Counted from the stretch's first letter, positions 18,093 through 27,380 are shown. The stretch: DNA of 64,000 nucleotides from Yoonia sp. BS5-3 (GCF_038069655.2 NZ_CP150951.2:1302001-1366000), one strand, 5' to 3'. Program-made: numbers and translations. Notes: generated by a model from the letters alone, not told the origin.

Positions 18093-18785
18093 ATGTTTGA
18101 CGTCCAGAACCTTGGCAGTGGATACGGCGATGTACAAATCCTGTCGGATCTCAGCTTTGAAGTTGGCAATGAAATTTTGGCGGTTCTGGGGGCAAACGGG
18201 GCCGGCAAAACTACACTTTTGTCGACCCTGGCGAAGGTCGTGCCAGTGCGCGAAGGATCGATTGCCTGGCAGGGACAGGACGTGTCCGCGACACCCGCTT
18301 ATGAGCTGTCAAAGCGTGGCATTGCTTATGTTCCGCAGGAAGGCAACGTCTTTCCAAACCTGTCCGTGGCGGAAAACCTGTCTCTTGGCGCCCTAGTCGG
18401 TACGCGCTCCAAACAAGAGCGGTTGGACGAGGTCTACGCACTTTTTCCGCGCCTAGCGGAGCGCAAGGATCAAACCGCTGGCAGTTTGTCGGGCGGTGAA
18501 GGGCAGATGTTGGCGGTTGGCCGTGCCTTGATGCAGGATCCGCAGCTTTTGCTGCTGGATGAACCCTCGGCCGGACTGTCCCCGCTCTATGTCGATATCT
18601 TGTTCGAAAACATCGCGCAGGCCCGGAAGTCCCGCAATATCTCCATCATTTTGGCCGAGCAGAACGCAAAAAAGACACTCGAAATCGCCGACCGTGTGCT
18701 CGTTTTGAGTTTGGGTCGGATGCATTTGCTTGAACCCGCAAAGGGCTTGAGCATGAAGCGGCTGATGAAAGCATATCACATCTGA
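18093..18785 (+). CDS. HAAT ABC importer ATPase, LivF type (system 1)
   Basis: ABC ATPase of 230 residues. Walker A is GANGAGKTTLLS, signature LSGGEGQMLAVGRAL, Walker B LLLLDEPSAGLSP, and the switch region LAEQNAKKTLEIADRV. The length is standard, unlike the second LivF in this window, which carries an extra domain. About 45 bases separate it from the binding-protein gene. Confidence 0.92.
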   Translation: MFDVQNLGSGYGDVQILSDLSFEVGNEILAVLGANGAGKTTLLSTLAKVVPVREGSIAWQGQDVSATPAYELSKRGIAYVPQEGNVFPNLSVAENLSLGALVGTRSKQERLDEVYALFPRLAERKDQTAGSLSGGEGQMLAVGRALMQDPQLLLLDEPSAGLSPLYVDILFENIAQARKSRNISIILAEQNAKKTLEIADRVLVLSLGRMHLLEPAKGLSMKRLMKAYHI

Positions 18786-18833
18786 CGTCAGCCCTAAAAA
18801 ACCGCGCGAAAGCACGGAATCTGGGAGGAAAAC

Positions 18834-20078
18834 ATGACTACAAAATACTTATTGTCTACGGCAGTTGCAGCGCTGACGCTCACGGCTGGCAGTGTTTCAG
18901 CGCAGGATATCAAGGTTGGCCATCTGACTTATCATACGGGCGAGTATGGTGGGTTTGGTGAATTCTTTGATGCGGTCACGGATTTTGCGCTTGAGGTGAT
19001 CAACGAAGACCCGCCCTTGGGCCGTCCGTTGACGCCGATCCATCAGGATATCGGCACAATTGGCGAGGCCCGCGCGGCAAGAAAGCTCGTTGATAGTGAA
19101 AACATCGATATCCTACTGAACGCGGCCCATAACTATCAGTCTTATCGGGATTACATCCTTGATAAGGTGGATGAGGCTGGCGGGCCATTGCTACCATCTG
19201 TGCATGGCGGCGCGATTGAGGCCGAATTTGGCGGCGTCGAATCAGAGCCGCTATTCCGCGGATCGCCAATGGATTCGGCGCAAGGTGCTGCTGCGATCTT
19301 GCACGCAGCGAATGCAGGCAAGCAGAGCATCGTGCTGGTTGCGACCGAAGTTGCTGGATCACAATTGCAGAAGAATGCGGGCGTCATTGCTGCTGAAAAG
19401 CTTGGAATGGATGTTCTGGCAACGATCGACATCCAGCCCAACCAACCGAACTATCGCAGTGTCGTTAGCCGTATCGCAGGGCTTGACCCTGATGCGGTTG
19501 TCGTCTTCTCGGCCCCGGCGGATGGGGGTGCTTTTGTCAAAAACGCGGCCGAGGCAGGCAATAGCTGGTTCATCGTTGGCACGCAGGAATGGCAGGAGCC
19601 GGGCTTTATTCAAACCTTGACGGCAGATGCGGCCGCTAAGCATGAAGAGGTCGTTCTGGCGGCCTATTCAAACTCTGGCAGCCCGGCATGGGATTACTAT
19701 GAACCGACGCTAAATGCGTCATCCCATGCACCGCAGATCGGTGACGCGGGCAACTCCTACGCCATGCAATACTATGATCTGCTTGTCTCGACGGCACTGG
19801 CTATCGAAAAGGCCGGCACCACGGATTCTGCCGCTTGGACCGAAGCCATGTACGAAGTAACCGGGGGAGACGGCAAAATCGTCTACACCTACGCCGAAGG
19901 GATCGAGGCAATCAGGGCCGGTGAGGCGATCAATTACGACGGCGTGACCGGATCGATGGAATATACTGGCACCGGTGTTCCGGCTGGCATCTTCGGTATT
20001 TTCCGCTGGCAAGGCGAAGAAAGCCTTGAGCAGGTCGCCTTGGTTGACGGCGACGCTGTTCTGGAACTTGATCAATAG
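18834..20078 (+). CDS. Periplasmic substrate-binding protein of the HAAT family (first)
   Basis: A 414-residue periplasmic ligand-binding protein. A Sec signal peptide ends near VSAQD (about residue 24). The mature part starts IKVGHLTYHTGEYGGFGEFF and has the two-lobed type I periplasmic fold. A strong GGGAGG lies before the ATG. A clear terminator follows at 20103, so this gene ends the first transport operon. The ligand is not known. It is clearly different from the second binding protein at 20276. Confidence 0.9.
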   Translation: MTTKYLLSTAVAALTLTAGSVSAQDIKVGHLTYHTGEYGGFGEFFDAVTDFALEVINEDPPLGRPLTPIHQDIGTIGEARAARKLVDSENIDILLNAAHNYQSYRDYILDKVDEAGGPLLPSVHGGAIEAEFGGVESEPLFRGSPMDSAQGAAAILHAANAGKQSIVLVATEVAGSQLQKNAGVIAAEKLGMDVLATIDIQPNQPNYRSVVSRIAGLDPDAVVVFSAPADGGAFVKNAAEAGNSWFIVGTQEWQEPGFIQTLTADAAAKHEEVVLAAYSNSGSPAWDYYEPTLNASSHAPQIGDAGNSYAMQYYDLLVSTALAIEKAGTTDSAAWTEAMYEVTGGDGKIVYTYAEGIEAIRAGEAINYDGVTGSMEYTGTGVPAGIFGIFRWQGEESLEQVALVDGDAVLELDQ

Positions 20079-20102
20079 ACACATCGACGTCGCTTTTGAT
20101 AC

Positions 20103-20132
20103 GGCCCCAGTTTTTTCTGGGGCCTTATTTTT
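20103..20132 (+). terminator. Intrinsic terminator after the first binding protein
   Basis: GGCCCCAG and CTGGGGCC form a perfect 8-base stem around a T6 loop, followed by TTATTTTT. This is a canonical intrinsic terminator. Confidence 0.88.
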
Positions 20133-20275
20133 GGCAAAAACTACGGATCAGAGCCGCAAAAAACAGACCTATAGCAATGTCGTCGCACCCCTCGTGATCC
20201 GCGAATCGTATCGGGCAGGTTTTGATCAGAATTGGACGGCCCGGAACAATCTCGGGCTGCACTAGGGAGGAACCA

Positions 20276-21544
20276 ATGAAAAATTCTTTGAAACTGGGTG
20301 CGTCCGCGATCGCCATGACAGTGCTTGCCGGGGCCGCTTGGGCAGATGGGCATACAGGACCATTGAAGGTTGGCGTTCTGGCAACGCTTGAAGGCACCTA
20401 CACAGCGCTTGGCGAAGACGGCGTGCGCGGCATCCGGACCGCTTTGGAAGCGGCTGACAACATGGCAGGCGGTAGAGAGATTGAGATCATCATCCAATCT
20501 ACCGACACCAGCCCGGACAGCGCGGTCCGCGGTGCCCGGAAATTGGTTGAGCAGGACGGCGTTGAGATCGTGATTGGGCCATTGTCAGGCTCTGAAGGGA
20601 TCGCGATCCGTGACTTTTCAAAGACCCAGCCAGATGTAACCTTTATCAACGGCTCCTCTGGTGCGCTTGAAACGACCTATGTTGATCCTTCTGAAAATTT
20701 CTTCCGGTTCAACACGGATGGCGGACAGTGGTCCGTGGGTCTTGGCCGATATGTCTTTGAAGAAAAAGGCTGGGAAGTCGTCGCGACCGTTGGTGAGGAT
20801 TACTCCTTTGTTTATACGCAGGTAATGGGCTTCACTAAAGATTTCTGTGAAGCAGGCGGCGAGATTACTGAACGTTTATGGGTTCCTCTTGGGACAAAGG
20901 ACTTCGGATCAATCATTGCCGCGTTGCCTGATGATGTAGACGCGATCTATCTGGGCCTTGGCGGTGGTGACGCTGTCAACTTCCTAAACCAATACCAGCA
21001 GGCGGGCGGCGACGCGAACCTGATTGGCGGGACGATCATGGTCGATGGGACCGTCCTGAATTCGCGTGGTGACGCAAAGAACGCACTGATCGGCACACCG
21101 TCGTCGGGTCCACAGGCAGACACCTGGGATAACGAAAACTGGCAAAACTATGTGAAGCTGTATCAGGATACATTTGCCCCCGAAGATCGTTTCCCCAGCC
21201 CCTCTTTGTTGGCGACCACCTACTACAACGCAACCAGCGCTATGCTGCAATGCGTGAATGATGTTGGGGGTAATCTGGGCGCCGGGCAGGCTGATTTCCG
21301 CAATTGCCTGACTAACCTGGAACTGGAATCGCCCACGGGCACGATCCGTCTCGATGAGAACCGGCAGGCGATTGCGGCCAACTTCATCTCAGAGGTCGTT
21401 GAGCTTGAAGATGGCACGCTTGCCAATGAAATGGTGGGTATGGTTGATGAGGTGACGCAGACATTGGGTCTGAGCAGCGCCGCATTTGATCAGTTGGGCC
21501 TGCCATCACGCGATACGCCTGAATGTCTGGCGTCTTACGAATAA
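20276..21544 (+). CDS. Periplasmic substrate-binding protein of the HAAT family (second)
   Basis: A 422-residue periplasmic binding protein with a signal peptide cleaved near AAWADG. The mature part begins PLKVGVLATLEGTYTALGEDG, typical of LivK-like proteins, and continues with GGREIEIIIQSTDTSPDSAV and a complete second lobe. The ATG at 20276 is chosen because GGGAGG lies just before it and a good signal peptide begins there. It has its own transcription after the 20103 terminator. It may serve the first importer, or the second importer downstream, which lacks a binding protein. Confidence 0.9.
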   Translation: MKNSLKLGASAIAMTVLAGAAWADGHTGPLKVGVLATLEGTYTALGEDGVRGIRTALEAADNMAGGREIEIIIQSTDTSPDSAVRGARKLVEQDGVEIVIGPLSGSEGIAIRDFSKTQPDVTFINGSSGALETTYVDPSENFFRFNTDGGQWSVGLGRYVFEEKGWEVVATVGEDYSFVYTQVMGFTKDFCEAGGEITERLWVPLGTKDFGSIIAALPDDVDAIYLGLGGGDAVNFLNQYQQAGGDANLIGGTIMVDGTVLNSRGDAKNALIGTPSSGPQADTWDNENWQNYVKLYQDTFAPEDRFPSPSLLATTYYNATSAMLQCVNDVGGNLGAGQADFRNCLTNLELESPTGTIRLDENRQAIAANFISEVVELEDGTLANEMVGMVDEVTQTLGLSSAAFDQLGLPSRDTPECLASYE

Positions 21545-21560
21545 GATCTGACTAAAGACA

Positions 21561-21586
21561 CTGGCGGCACCAATTGATGCCGCCAG
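21561..21586 (+). terminator. Stem-loop after the second binding protein
   Basis: CTGGCGGCA and TGCCGCCAG form a perfect 9-base stem with an 8-base loop, 17 bases after the stop. No T-run follows. It may slow transcription or protect the 3' end of the binding-protein message rather than end it fully. Confidence 0.5.
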
Positions 21587-21638
21587 CAATCCGGACGAAT
21601 TTCCGTCCCTATCCCGCACCCCGGAAGCGTTGTTCGAG

Positions 21639-22730
21639 ATGACCCTGATCACCTTTCAATCGCGCATACATTTTGCCACCGACGTGCTGGAAGAGGCGCT
21701 TCGTGCAGAACTTGAAGAAAGCGAACACCGCCGGGTTCTTGTGATCCATGATCAAAAGCAACCTGACGCACAATTGTTAGAGCGAGTTTATATCTCGCTG
21801 CCTGACAACGTATCGCGCGAAGTGGTCGCCATTGCGCCGGACCATTCCAAAGTTGTTACAGGCGAGCTGGGCTTGGTGCATGAAACGAATGAGCGGGTTG
21901 ATGTCATCATTGCCCTTGGCTCGGCGCGTGCCATTGGTCATGCGCGCAAATGCCGCCAACTATTCGCGCAATCACGCATGGCAAGCCTTCCCCAAGAGGA
22001 AAGGCGTACGCAAAGAACGCAGGCATATCTACCTGATTTCTTCGCGATCCCCGGTGTCGATGGTATGCCCGACCCTTGTCTATCGGGCGGCGCGACTGCC
22101 AGTTTTAAGACCAGCCCACCCAATGTGATTATCTGCGATCCATCTGTGATCGCTAAATCAACCGAAACTGATATTGCAAACGCCTTTGCCAAAACGCTTG
22201 GCCGTTGTCTGGGTACGTTTGCGGGTTCAAATTTCAACCCGCTTGCTGATGGTATGGCCGCAGAAGGCCTGCGCCGTCTGGCGATGATTTTGCCGCAGGT
22301 CTATGAAAACCAAACGGCGCATCCGTTGATGCGCGATTTGATGGCTGCGTCCCTGATTGGATCAATATCGCAACAAAAGGGTCCTGGATTGGTCGAAGCG
22401 ATCGCAAATGCGCTGACCCTTTTGACGCAAAATGATGTCGATACCGGCTCGCTACAACGCATTTTGATGCCACGCCTGCTGCATGATTTGCAGCTGATCT
22501 CGCGCCATGATGAGGCGCTGATCTTACGTCTTCTTGATGCCGAAGACGACGCTTCCCTCAGCCGGAGCATCGAGGAAATATTGGATCCGCTGCCATTGAA
22601 TAGATCGCTGCGCGATATGGGGCTTGCCCTGTCCGATGTTCAAAAGGCGATCACAGCGGCCCAAGATCGCATTCACATGCCTGGGCCCGTAGCCAAACAA
22701 ATACAGACCATCGTCGAAGACGTCTTTTGA
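21639..22730 (+). CDS. Degenerate iron-containing alcohol dehydrogenase-like protein
   Basis: A 363-residue protein with the general layout of group III (iron-containing) alcohol dehydrogenases and maleylacetate reductases: an N-terminal nucleotide-binding half (VDVIIALGSARAIGHARK) and a helical C-terminal half (NFNPLADGMAAEGLRRL). The metal-ligand places are changed. The DALTHA-type motif reads NAFAKTL and the GLVHALAHPLG-type motif reads GLVEAIANALT, so the expected Asp and His ligands are absent. It may be inactive, regulatory, or use another chemistry. The start at ATG 21639 has GGAAG 11 bases upstream. An aldehyde dehydrogenase gene follows after nine bases. Confidence 0.78.
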   Translation: MTLITFQSRIHFATDVLEEALRAELEESEHRRVLVIHDQKQPDAQLLERVYISLPDNVSREVVAIAPDHSKVVTGELGLVHETNERVDVIIALGSARAIGHARKCRQLFAQSRMASLPQEERRTQRTQAYLPDFFAIPGVDGMPDPCLSGGATASFKTSPPNVIICDPSVIAKSTETDIANAFAKTLGRCLGTFAGSNFNPLADGMAAEGLRRLAMILPQVYENQTAHPLMRDLMAASLIGSISQQKGPGLVEAIANALTLLTQNDVDTGSLQRILMPRLLHDLQLISRHDEALILRLLDAEDDASLSRSIEEILDPLPLNRSLRDMGLALSDVQKAITAAQDRIHMPGPVAKQIQTIVEDVF

Positions 22731-22739
22731 AGGATCAAC

Positions 22740-24170
22740 ATGAAGCCGCTTTTCATTAACGGACAATGGCTTGAGACCGGCCATGCAACACCGAACATCA
22801 ACCCGTCTAACACGGATGATGTGATCGACCTTTACGCCGAAGGCGGACGTGCCGAGGCCGAAGCGGCAGTTCAGGCCGCAACGGATGCTTTTACCGATTG
22901 GGCGTTTTCCCCGGTACAGCAGCGCCATGACGTTCTGAAATTTATCGGTGATGAATTGATGGCGCGAAGGCAGGAAATCGGCGAACTTCTGGCCCGGGAA
23001 GAGGGCAAGATATTGGCCGAAGCCATTGGCGAAGCTGAACGCGCAGCGCGTATCTTTGATTTTTTCGCGGGCGAGGCGCTACGGCTCAGTGGGGAGGTGT
23101 TGCCATCGACACGCCCCGGTGTGGGTGTTGAAATTACGCGCGAGCCGGTCGGTCCCATTGGGATCATCACCCCTTGGAATTTCCCAATTGCCATCCCCGC
23201 GTGGAAGATCGCGCCAGCCATTTGCTACGGAAACACGGTCGTCTTGAAACCGGCCGAGCTGGTACCGGGCTGTGCCTGGGCGTTGACCGAAATCATCAGC
23301 CGGTCGGGCCTGCCAAACGGCGCCTTTAACCTGGTTATGGGGCCGGGCCGGGTTGTCGGTGCGACCTTGCTGGAGACGCCGCAGATCAGGGGGTTATCAT
23401 TTACCGGCTCAGTGGGAACGGGCCGGATCGTTGCAGAGGCATGTCTGCGACATAACCGTAAGATGCAGCTTGAAATGGGCGGCAAGAACCCGTTGGTGGT
23501 CCTCAATGATGCTGATTTAGAGGTGGCGACGGATGCGGCGCTGAATGGTGCCTTCTTTTCCACCGGTCAACGATGCACGGCGTCGTCTCGTTTGATTATC
23601 GAAGACGGGGTGCATAGCCGCTTTGTTGAGATGCTGACTGAAAAAACCCGCAATTTGCGCGTGGGTCCCGCATTGGACCCGGCAGCACAGATGGGTCCGG
23701 TCGTGGATCAGGTCCAGCTTGATCAGGATATGCGGTTTATCGAAGAGGCCCGAAAGGATGGGGCAAATCTGCGGGTGGGCGGCGCGTTGAAGCAATGTGA
23801 AACGCCGGGCTTCTTTCTTGAGCCGACGCTGTTTACGGATACTGCCCCGGATATGGCCATCAATTGCGAAGAGGTCTTTGGACCGGTTGCGACAACGGTT
23901 CGGGCGCGTGACTATGAACATGCGTTGGCATTGGCGAATGACACAGAATTTGGCCTAACTGCCGGTATTTGTACAACTTCCTTACGATATGCCACCGATT
24001 TCAAGCGGCGTGCGCAGGCTGGAATGGTCATGGTGAATTTGCCGACGGCCGGTGTGGATTACCATGTTCCATTTGGGGGTACGAAAGGCTCTAGCTTTGG
24101 TCCGCGTGAGCAAGGGCGTTACGCGGCTGAGTTCTTTACGACAGTAAAAACAGCCTATTCGGCCGCTTGA
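22740..24170 (+). CDS. NAD(P)-dependent aldehyde dehydrogenase
   Basis: ALDH superfamily enzyme of 476 residues that oxidises an aldehyde to a carboxylic acid. The general base Glu is in LEMGGKNP (about residue 245), the nucleophile Cys in GQRCTASSRLI (about 279), and EEVFGPVATTVRA follows. The FTTVKTAY ending and overall layout recall alpha-ketoglutaric semialdehyde dehydrogenases. That is a guess at the substrate. Nine bases separate it from the iron-ADH-like gene, so the two are cotranscribed. Confidence 0.92.
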   Translation: MKPLFINGQWLETGHATPNINPSNTDDVIDLYAEGGRAEAEAAVQAATDAFTDWAFSPVQQRHDVLKFIGDELMARRQEIGELLAREEGKILAEAIGEAERAARIFDFFAGEALRLSGEVLPSTRPGVGVEITREPVGPIGIITPWNFPIAIPAWKIAPAICYGNTVVLKPAELVPGCAWALTEIISRSGLPNGAFNLVMGPGRVVGATLLETPQIRGLSFTGSVGTGRIVAEACLRHNRKMQLEMGGKNPLVVLNDADLEVATDAALNGAFFSTGQRCTASSRLIIEDGVHSRFVEMLTEKTRNLRVGPALDPAAQMGPVVDQVQLDQDMRFIEEARKDGANLRVGGALKQCETPGFFLEPTLFTDTAPDMAINCEEVFGPVATTVRARDYEHALALANDTEFGLTAGICTTSLRYATDFKRRAQAGMVMVNLPTAGVDYHVPFGGTKGSSFGPREQGRYAAEFFTTVKTAYSAA

Positions 24171-24196
24171 AAACCGTAGAGTCGGATCATCTGCAT

Positions 24197-24256
24197 TCGT
24201 ACCAAATAGTCTGTTTTGATGCCCGGACGGTTGATTCGAATCGAAATTCGGTACGA
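24197..24256. promoter_or_regulatory. Dyad elements upstream of the AraC-type gene
   Basis: TCGTACC (24197-24203) and GGTACGA (24250-24256) are inverted. Between them lies the perfect palindrome GATTCGAATC (24233-24242), directly followed by CGAAATTCG. They lie 50-105 bases before the regulator start and are candidates for autoregulation. This is pattern only. Confidence 0.28.
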
Positions 24257-24302
24257 TATGACTGGGCCTTCTTGGGAGGGAAGGCATTTCAGGGAGGACA
24301 CC

Positions 24303-25124
24303 ATGAGTACGGCGCTTGCTGTGTCGCATGGCTATTTTGGTCGTGCCGCCATTTACGATTTAAACAGACCCATTACAACGCATGCCCATCGTGAAGGGCA
24401 CTTGATTTTTATGGTTGGTGGCAATCACGCAACCGTCACCATCGGCTCTCGCAGTTTCGAATGCGATGAAACTTTTGCCGCAGCTATCAGCCCTTGGGCG
24501 CAGCATTCGTTTGAGCCAGCATCGGAAGGAAGCACCCAATGCCTCGTCCTGTATATTCGGCCGATGTGGTTTTTGGAAAATACCGGATCGTCTGATTACG
24601 CGCTCAGTTTTGGGCGGGCGCGGCTGCAAATGACCGACACATTGAAAGACATGCTCAATCGTCTCGTCAGGCTGATGATGTCGGATAGTCTTGACCTGAA
24701 TGTCGAGGATTTACTGATTGATCTGACCAGCCAATGCTATGAGGCATCCTGGGTTGAACGAACACGGCCATGCAATCTTCAGGCGCATCGCAGCTTCAGC
24801 GACTTTAGGGTACGCCGGTCGCAGCAGTTGATGAAAAATTACCTTTGCGATCACAATGGTCTTGATGCTTTGGCAAGTGAAGTTGGCCTGTCGCGCCCCC
24901 ATTTTTTCAAACTGTTCAAACGTCAAACAGGCGTGACGCCGAATGTCTATTTCAACACGTTACGGTCCGAGCGTGCGATCGACGATCTGCTGTCGACGAA
25001 TAAATCTGTCACCGATATCGCCCATGATCTGGGTTTCGCGAGCCAGGCGTCTTTTACGCGATTCTTTTCTTTGAACGTTGGCATCTCGCCGACCGACTAT
25101 CGCCGGGTCGCGCGCATCAGCTAG
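24303..25124 (+). CDS. AraC-family transcriptional regulator
   Basis: A 273-residue regulator. The N-terminal part is a cupin-like sensing domain (THAHREGHLIFMVGG). The C-terminal part has two helix-turn-helix units (LDALASEVGLSRPHFFKLFK and VTDIAHDLGFASQASFTRFF) ending SPTDYRRVAR. The ATG at 24303 has AGGGAGG eight bases before it and is preferred over an in-frame ATG at 24216. It sits between the two transport/catabolic units and is the only regulator in the 15-47 kb island, so it probably controls one or both. Confidence 0.9.
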   Translation: MSTALAVSHGYFGRAAIYDLNRPITTHAHREGHLIFMVGGNHATVTIGSRSFECDETFAAAISPWAQHSFEPASEGSTQCLVLYIRPMWFLENTGSSDYALSFGRARLQMTDTLKDMLNRLVRLMMSDSLDLNVEDLLIDLTSQCYEASWVERTRPCNLQAHRSFSDFRVRRSQQLMKNYLCDHNGLDALASEVGLSRPHFFKLFKRQTGVTPNVYFNTLRSERAIDDLLSTNKSVTDIAHDLGFASQASFTRFFSLNVGISPTDYRRVARIS

Positions 25125-25247
25125 GGCCGCAATTTAGCGACCCTCAGAAACCAGTGAATACTTCTGGATACGTTCAAGCTGGCTTCTCTCACTTAATCTG
25201 ACCTTGTCCGGGTCGCCAATGCGCGTCCGGCAAGGGAGGAAAAATTC

Positions 25248-25304
25248 ATGAAAGGTGCAGGAGCTTTCCTGACCCGCGATCTCTTCTTGGGGCCAAGAAG
25301 GTGA
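25248..25304 (+). CDS. Possible 18-codon leader ORF before the permease
   Basis: An ATG with a strong GGGAGG at ideal distance opens a short frame (MKGAGAFLTRDLFLGPRR). Its TGA overlaps the GTG start of the permease gene as GTGA. This could be a real leader that couples translation to the permease, or the remains of an extended permease N-terminus shifted by a frame change. The permease GTG itself has no good ribosome binding site, which supports coupling. Confidence 0.4.
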   Translation: MKGAGAFLTRDLFLGPRR

Positions 25305-26320
25305 GAGTATTTGCGGCGCGGCATCCGATTTGGGCGGGGATCATTGTGATCGCCGTGCTGATCCTGCTGTACATGATTTTTGCGATCTGGCCGGAATGGC
25401 TGACCGACGGTATCGGATCAAAGAAGATCTTCCTGAACGCGCTCTTCAATGGGGTTACGCTTGGTGGTCTCTATTTCCTGGTGGCGTCGGGTTTTACCCT
25501 GATTTTTGGGCTTATGCGCAACGTGAATATGGCCCATGGCTCTTTGTACTTGCTTGGCGGCTATCTTGGATTCTTTATCGCTGATCAGACAGGTCTATGG
25601 TTGCTTGCCTTCCCGATCACATTCCTGATCGTTGGTCTTGTTGGCGTTCTCATGCAGATCTTTGTCTTCCGCAGAATGGAAGGGCAAGACTTGCGTCAAA
25701 CACTTGTCACTATTGGGATTTCCATTGTGGCAGCGGACCTGATGCTGTGGGTCTTTGGTGGTGATTTTTATAACATTACACCTCCTTCCTGGCTGTCCGG
25801 TCCGATTGAAACAAACCTGATCACCAGTCAGCGTGTCCGTAGTTCGGGTGAGGTGGTGACCAGCTATCTAAAATACCCCGCTGTGCGCATCGTCATCTTT
25901 GGCGCCTCGGTGGCCATTGGAGTCGCGATGTGGCTGGTGCTGAACCGTACACGCGTTGGGATGCTGGTACGGGCCGGTGTAGATGACCGCGATATGCTAA
26001 GCGCCACAGGCGCGCGCATTCAGGTTGTTTTTCTGGGCGTCTTCTTCTTCGGAGCCGGTCTGGCGGGTCTGGCTGGCGTTGTCGGCGCCACTTTCCAATC
26101 TGCAGCCCCGGGTGAGGATGTGCGGTTCCTACTGGCATCGCTGGTTGTGGTCATCGTGGGCGGTATGGGCTCGATCCCGGGCGCGGCGCTGGGCGCATTG
26201 CTAATCGGTTTAGCCGAGCAATTTGGCTCGGTCTATTTCCCAACCTACGCGGTCGTTTTGACCTTTCTAATCATGGTGGCGGTGCTGGCATTCCGTCCCC
26301 AAGGCTTGATGGGAAGGTAG
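25301..26320 (+). CDS. HAAT ABC importer permease, LivH type (system 2)
   Basis: Inner-membrane permease of 339 residues. An N-terminal membrane segment (IVIAVLILLYMIFAIW) precedes the usual LivH core (NGVTLGGLYFLVASGFTLIF). The coupling loop is VRAGVDDRDMLSATGARIQ, and VVIVGGMGSIPGAALGALL comes near the end. The start is GTG, overlapping the stop of the short leader frame. It begins a plus-strand gene series that continues to 47.6 kb. Confidence 0.9.
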   Translation: MRVFAARHPIWAGIIVIAVLILLYMIFAIWPEWLTDGIGSKKIFLNALFNGVTLGGLYFLVASGFTLIFGLMRNVNMAHGSLYLLGGYLGFFIADQTGLWLLAFPITFLIVGLVGVLMQIFVFRRMEGQDLRQTLVTIGISIVAADLMLWVFGGDFYNITPPSWLSGPIETNLITSQRVRSSGEVVTSYLKYPAVRIVIFGASVAIGVAMWLVLNRTRVGMLVRAGVDDRDMLSATGARIQVVFLGVFFFGAGLAGLAGVVGATFQSAAPGEDVRFLLASLVVVIVGGMGSIPGAALGALLIGLAEQFGSVYFPTYAVVLTFLIMVAVLAFRPQGLMGR

Positions 26321-26324
26321 CGCG

Positions 26325-27380
26325 ATGACGATGGAAACTGACGCAAGAAGCCTCTCAAGCCCAGATCGCAAGATGTGGGTCGAACGGGTGCCAGCCGCCT
26401 ATTGGGTTGTGGGGTTTATCCTGCTGATCTTGCCATCCTTTGCCTCTGATTTTGTGATGTTCCAGATCTTCGGATGGACCTTCATCCTTGGCATGATCGC
26501 CTGTTCGCTGATGTTTCTGGGCGGGTATGGCGGTATGGTTAGTCTGGCCCAGATGACATTTGCTGGCGTTGCAGGTTACATGGTGGCGATCTTTGGTGAC
26601 AGCGCCATTGATACGATCAGCCAAGGTTGGCCGTGGTGGGTGACAGTGCCGCTTGCCCTGCTCATAGCCGTTATTTTTGCGACGGCCATCGGATGGTTGG
26701 CCGTTCGGACCGAGGGCATCTACACCATCATGATCACCGTCGCGATAGCAGCGGCGTTCTTTTACTTTACGCGCCAGAATTACGACATCTTCAACGGGTT
26801 TCAGGGCTTTAACACAGTTGTTCCACCGCCTCTGTTTGGCGTCAACTGGCGTGATCCGATGCCGTTCTACTACATGACCTTGATGTGGGCGGTGATAACG
26901 TATTTTGCGATCGTCTATATCTCACGCGCGCCGTTTGGCCTGGCATTGCAGGGTGTGCGAGACAATCCGCGCCGCATGGCCGCGCTTGGGTATAATGTAA
27001 CGGCACATCGGGTTGCTGCCTATGCGTTCTCGGCCATTCCTGCCGGAATGGGGGGGATATTGCTGACTTGGCAATCGGCCCAGATCAGCCCGGGCACCGT
27101 CGGTATTCAGCCTGCCATTGATATCCTGATCATTGCGGTCGTTGGCGGCATGGGGCATCCGATCGGCGCATTCATCGGTGCGTTTCTCTATGTTCTGCTG
27201 AAGACCTTTGCGATTGATGTTCTGATTGCCTTGGGCCTCAGCGGCGACCGGTTTCAGCTTTTGATCGGTCTTGGCTTTTTGGTGGTTGTCTATTTCTCAG
27301 AAGATGGCCTGATCGGAATTTGGCAGCGCATCAAGGACGCGCGGAACCGCGACCCACTAACAGGGGAGCCGCGGTTATGA
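26325..27380 (+). CDS. HAAT ABC importer permease, LivM type (system 2)
   Basis: Second permease of system 2, 351 residues, four bases after the LivH-type gene. LivM features include GGYGGMVSLAQMTFAGVAGY, the coupling loop LQGVRDNPRRMAALGYNV, and VVGGMGHPIGAFIGAFLY. The stop overlaps the ATG of the next ATPase gene (ATGA). Confidence 0.92.
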   Translation: MTMETDARSLSSPDRKMWVERVPAAYWVVGFILLILPSFASDFVMFQIFGWTFILGMIACSLMFLGGYGGMVSLAQMTFAGVAGYMVAIFGDSAIDTISQGWPWWVTVPLALLIAVIFATAIGWLAVRTEGIYTIMITVAIAAAFFYFTRQNYDIFNGFQGFNTVVPPPLFGVNWRDPMPFYYMTLMWAVITYFAIVYISRAPFGLALQGVRDNPRRMAALGYNVTAHRVAAYAFSAIPAGMGGILLTWQSAQISPGTVGIQPAIDILIIAVVGGMGHPIGAFIGAFLYVLLKTFAIDVLIALGLSGDRFQLLIGLGFLVVVYFSEDGLIGIWQRIKDARNRDPLTGEPRL

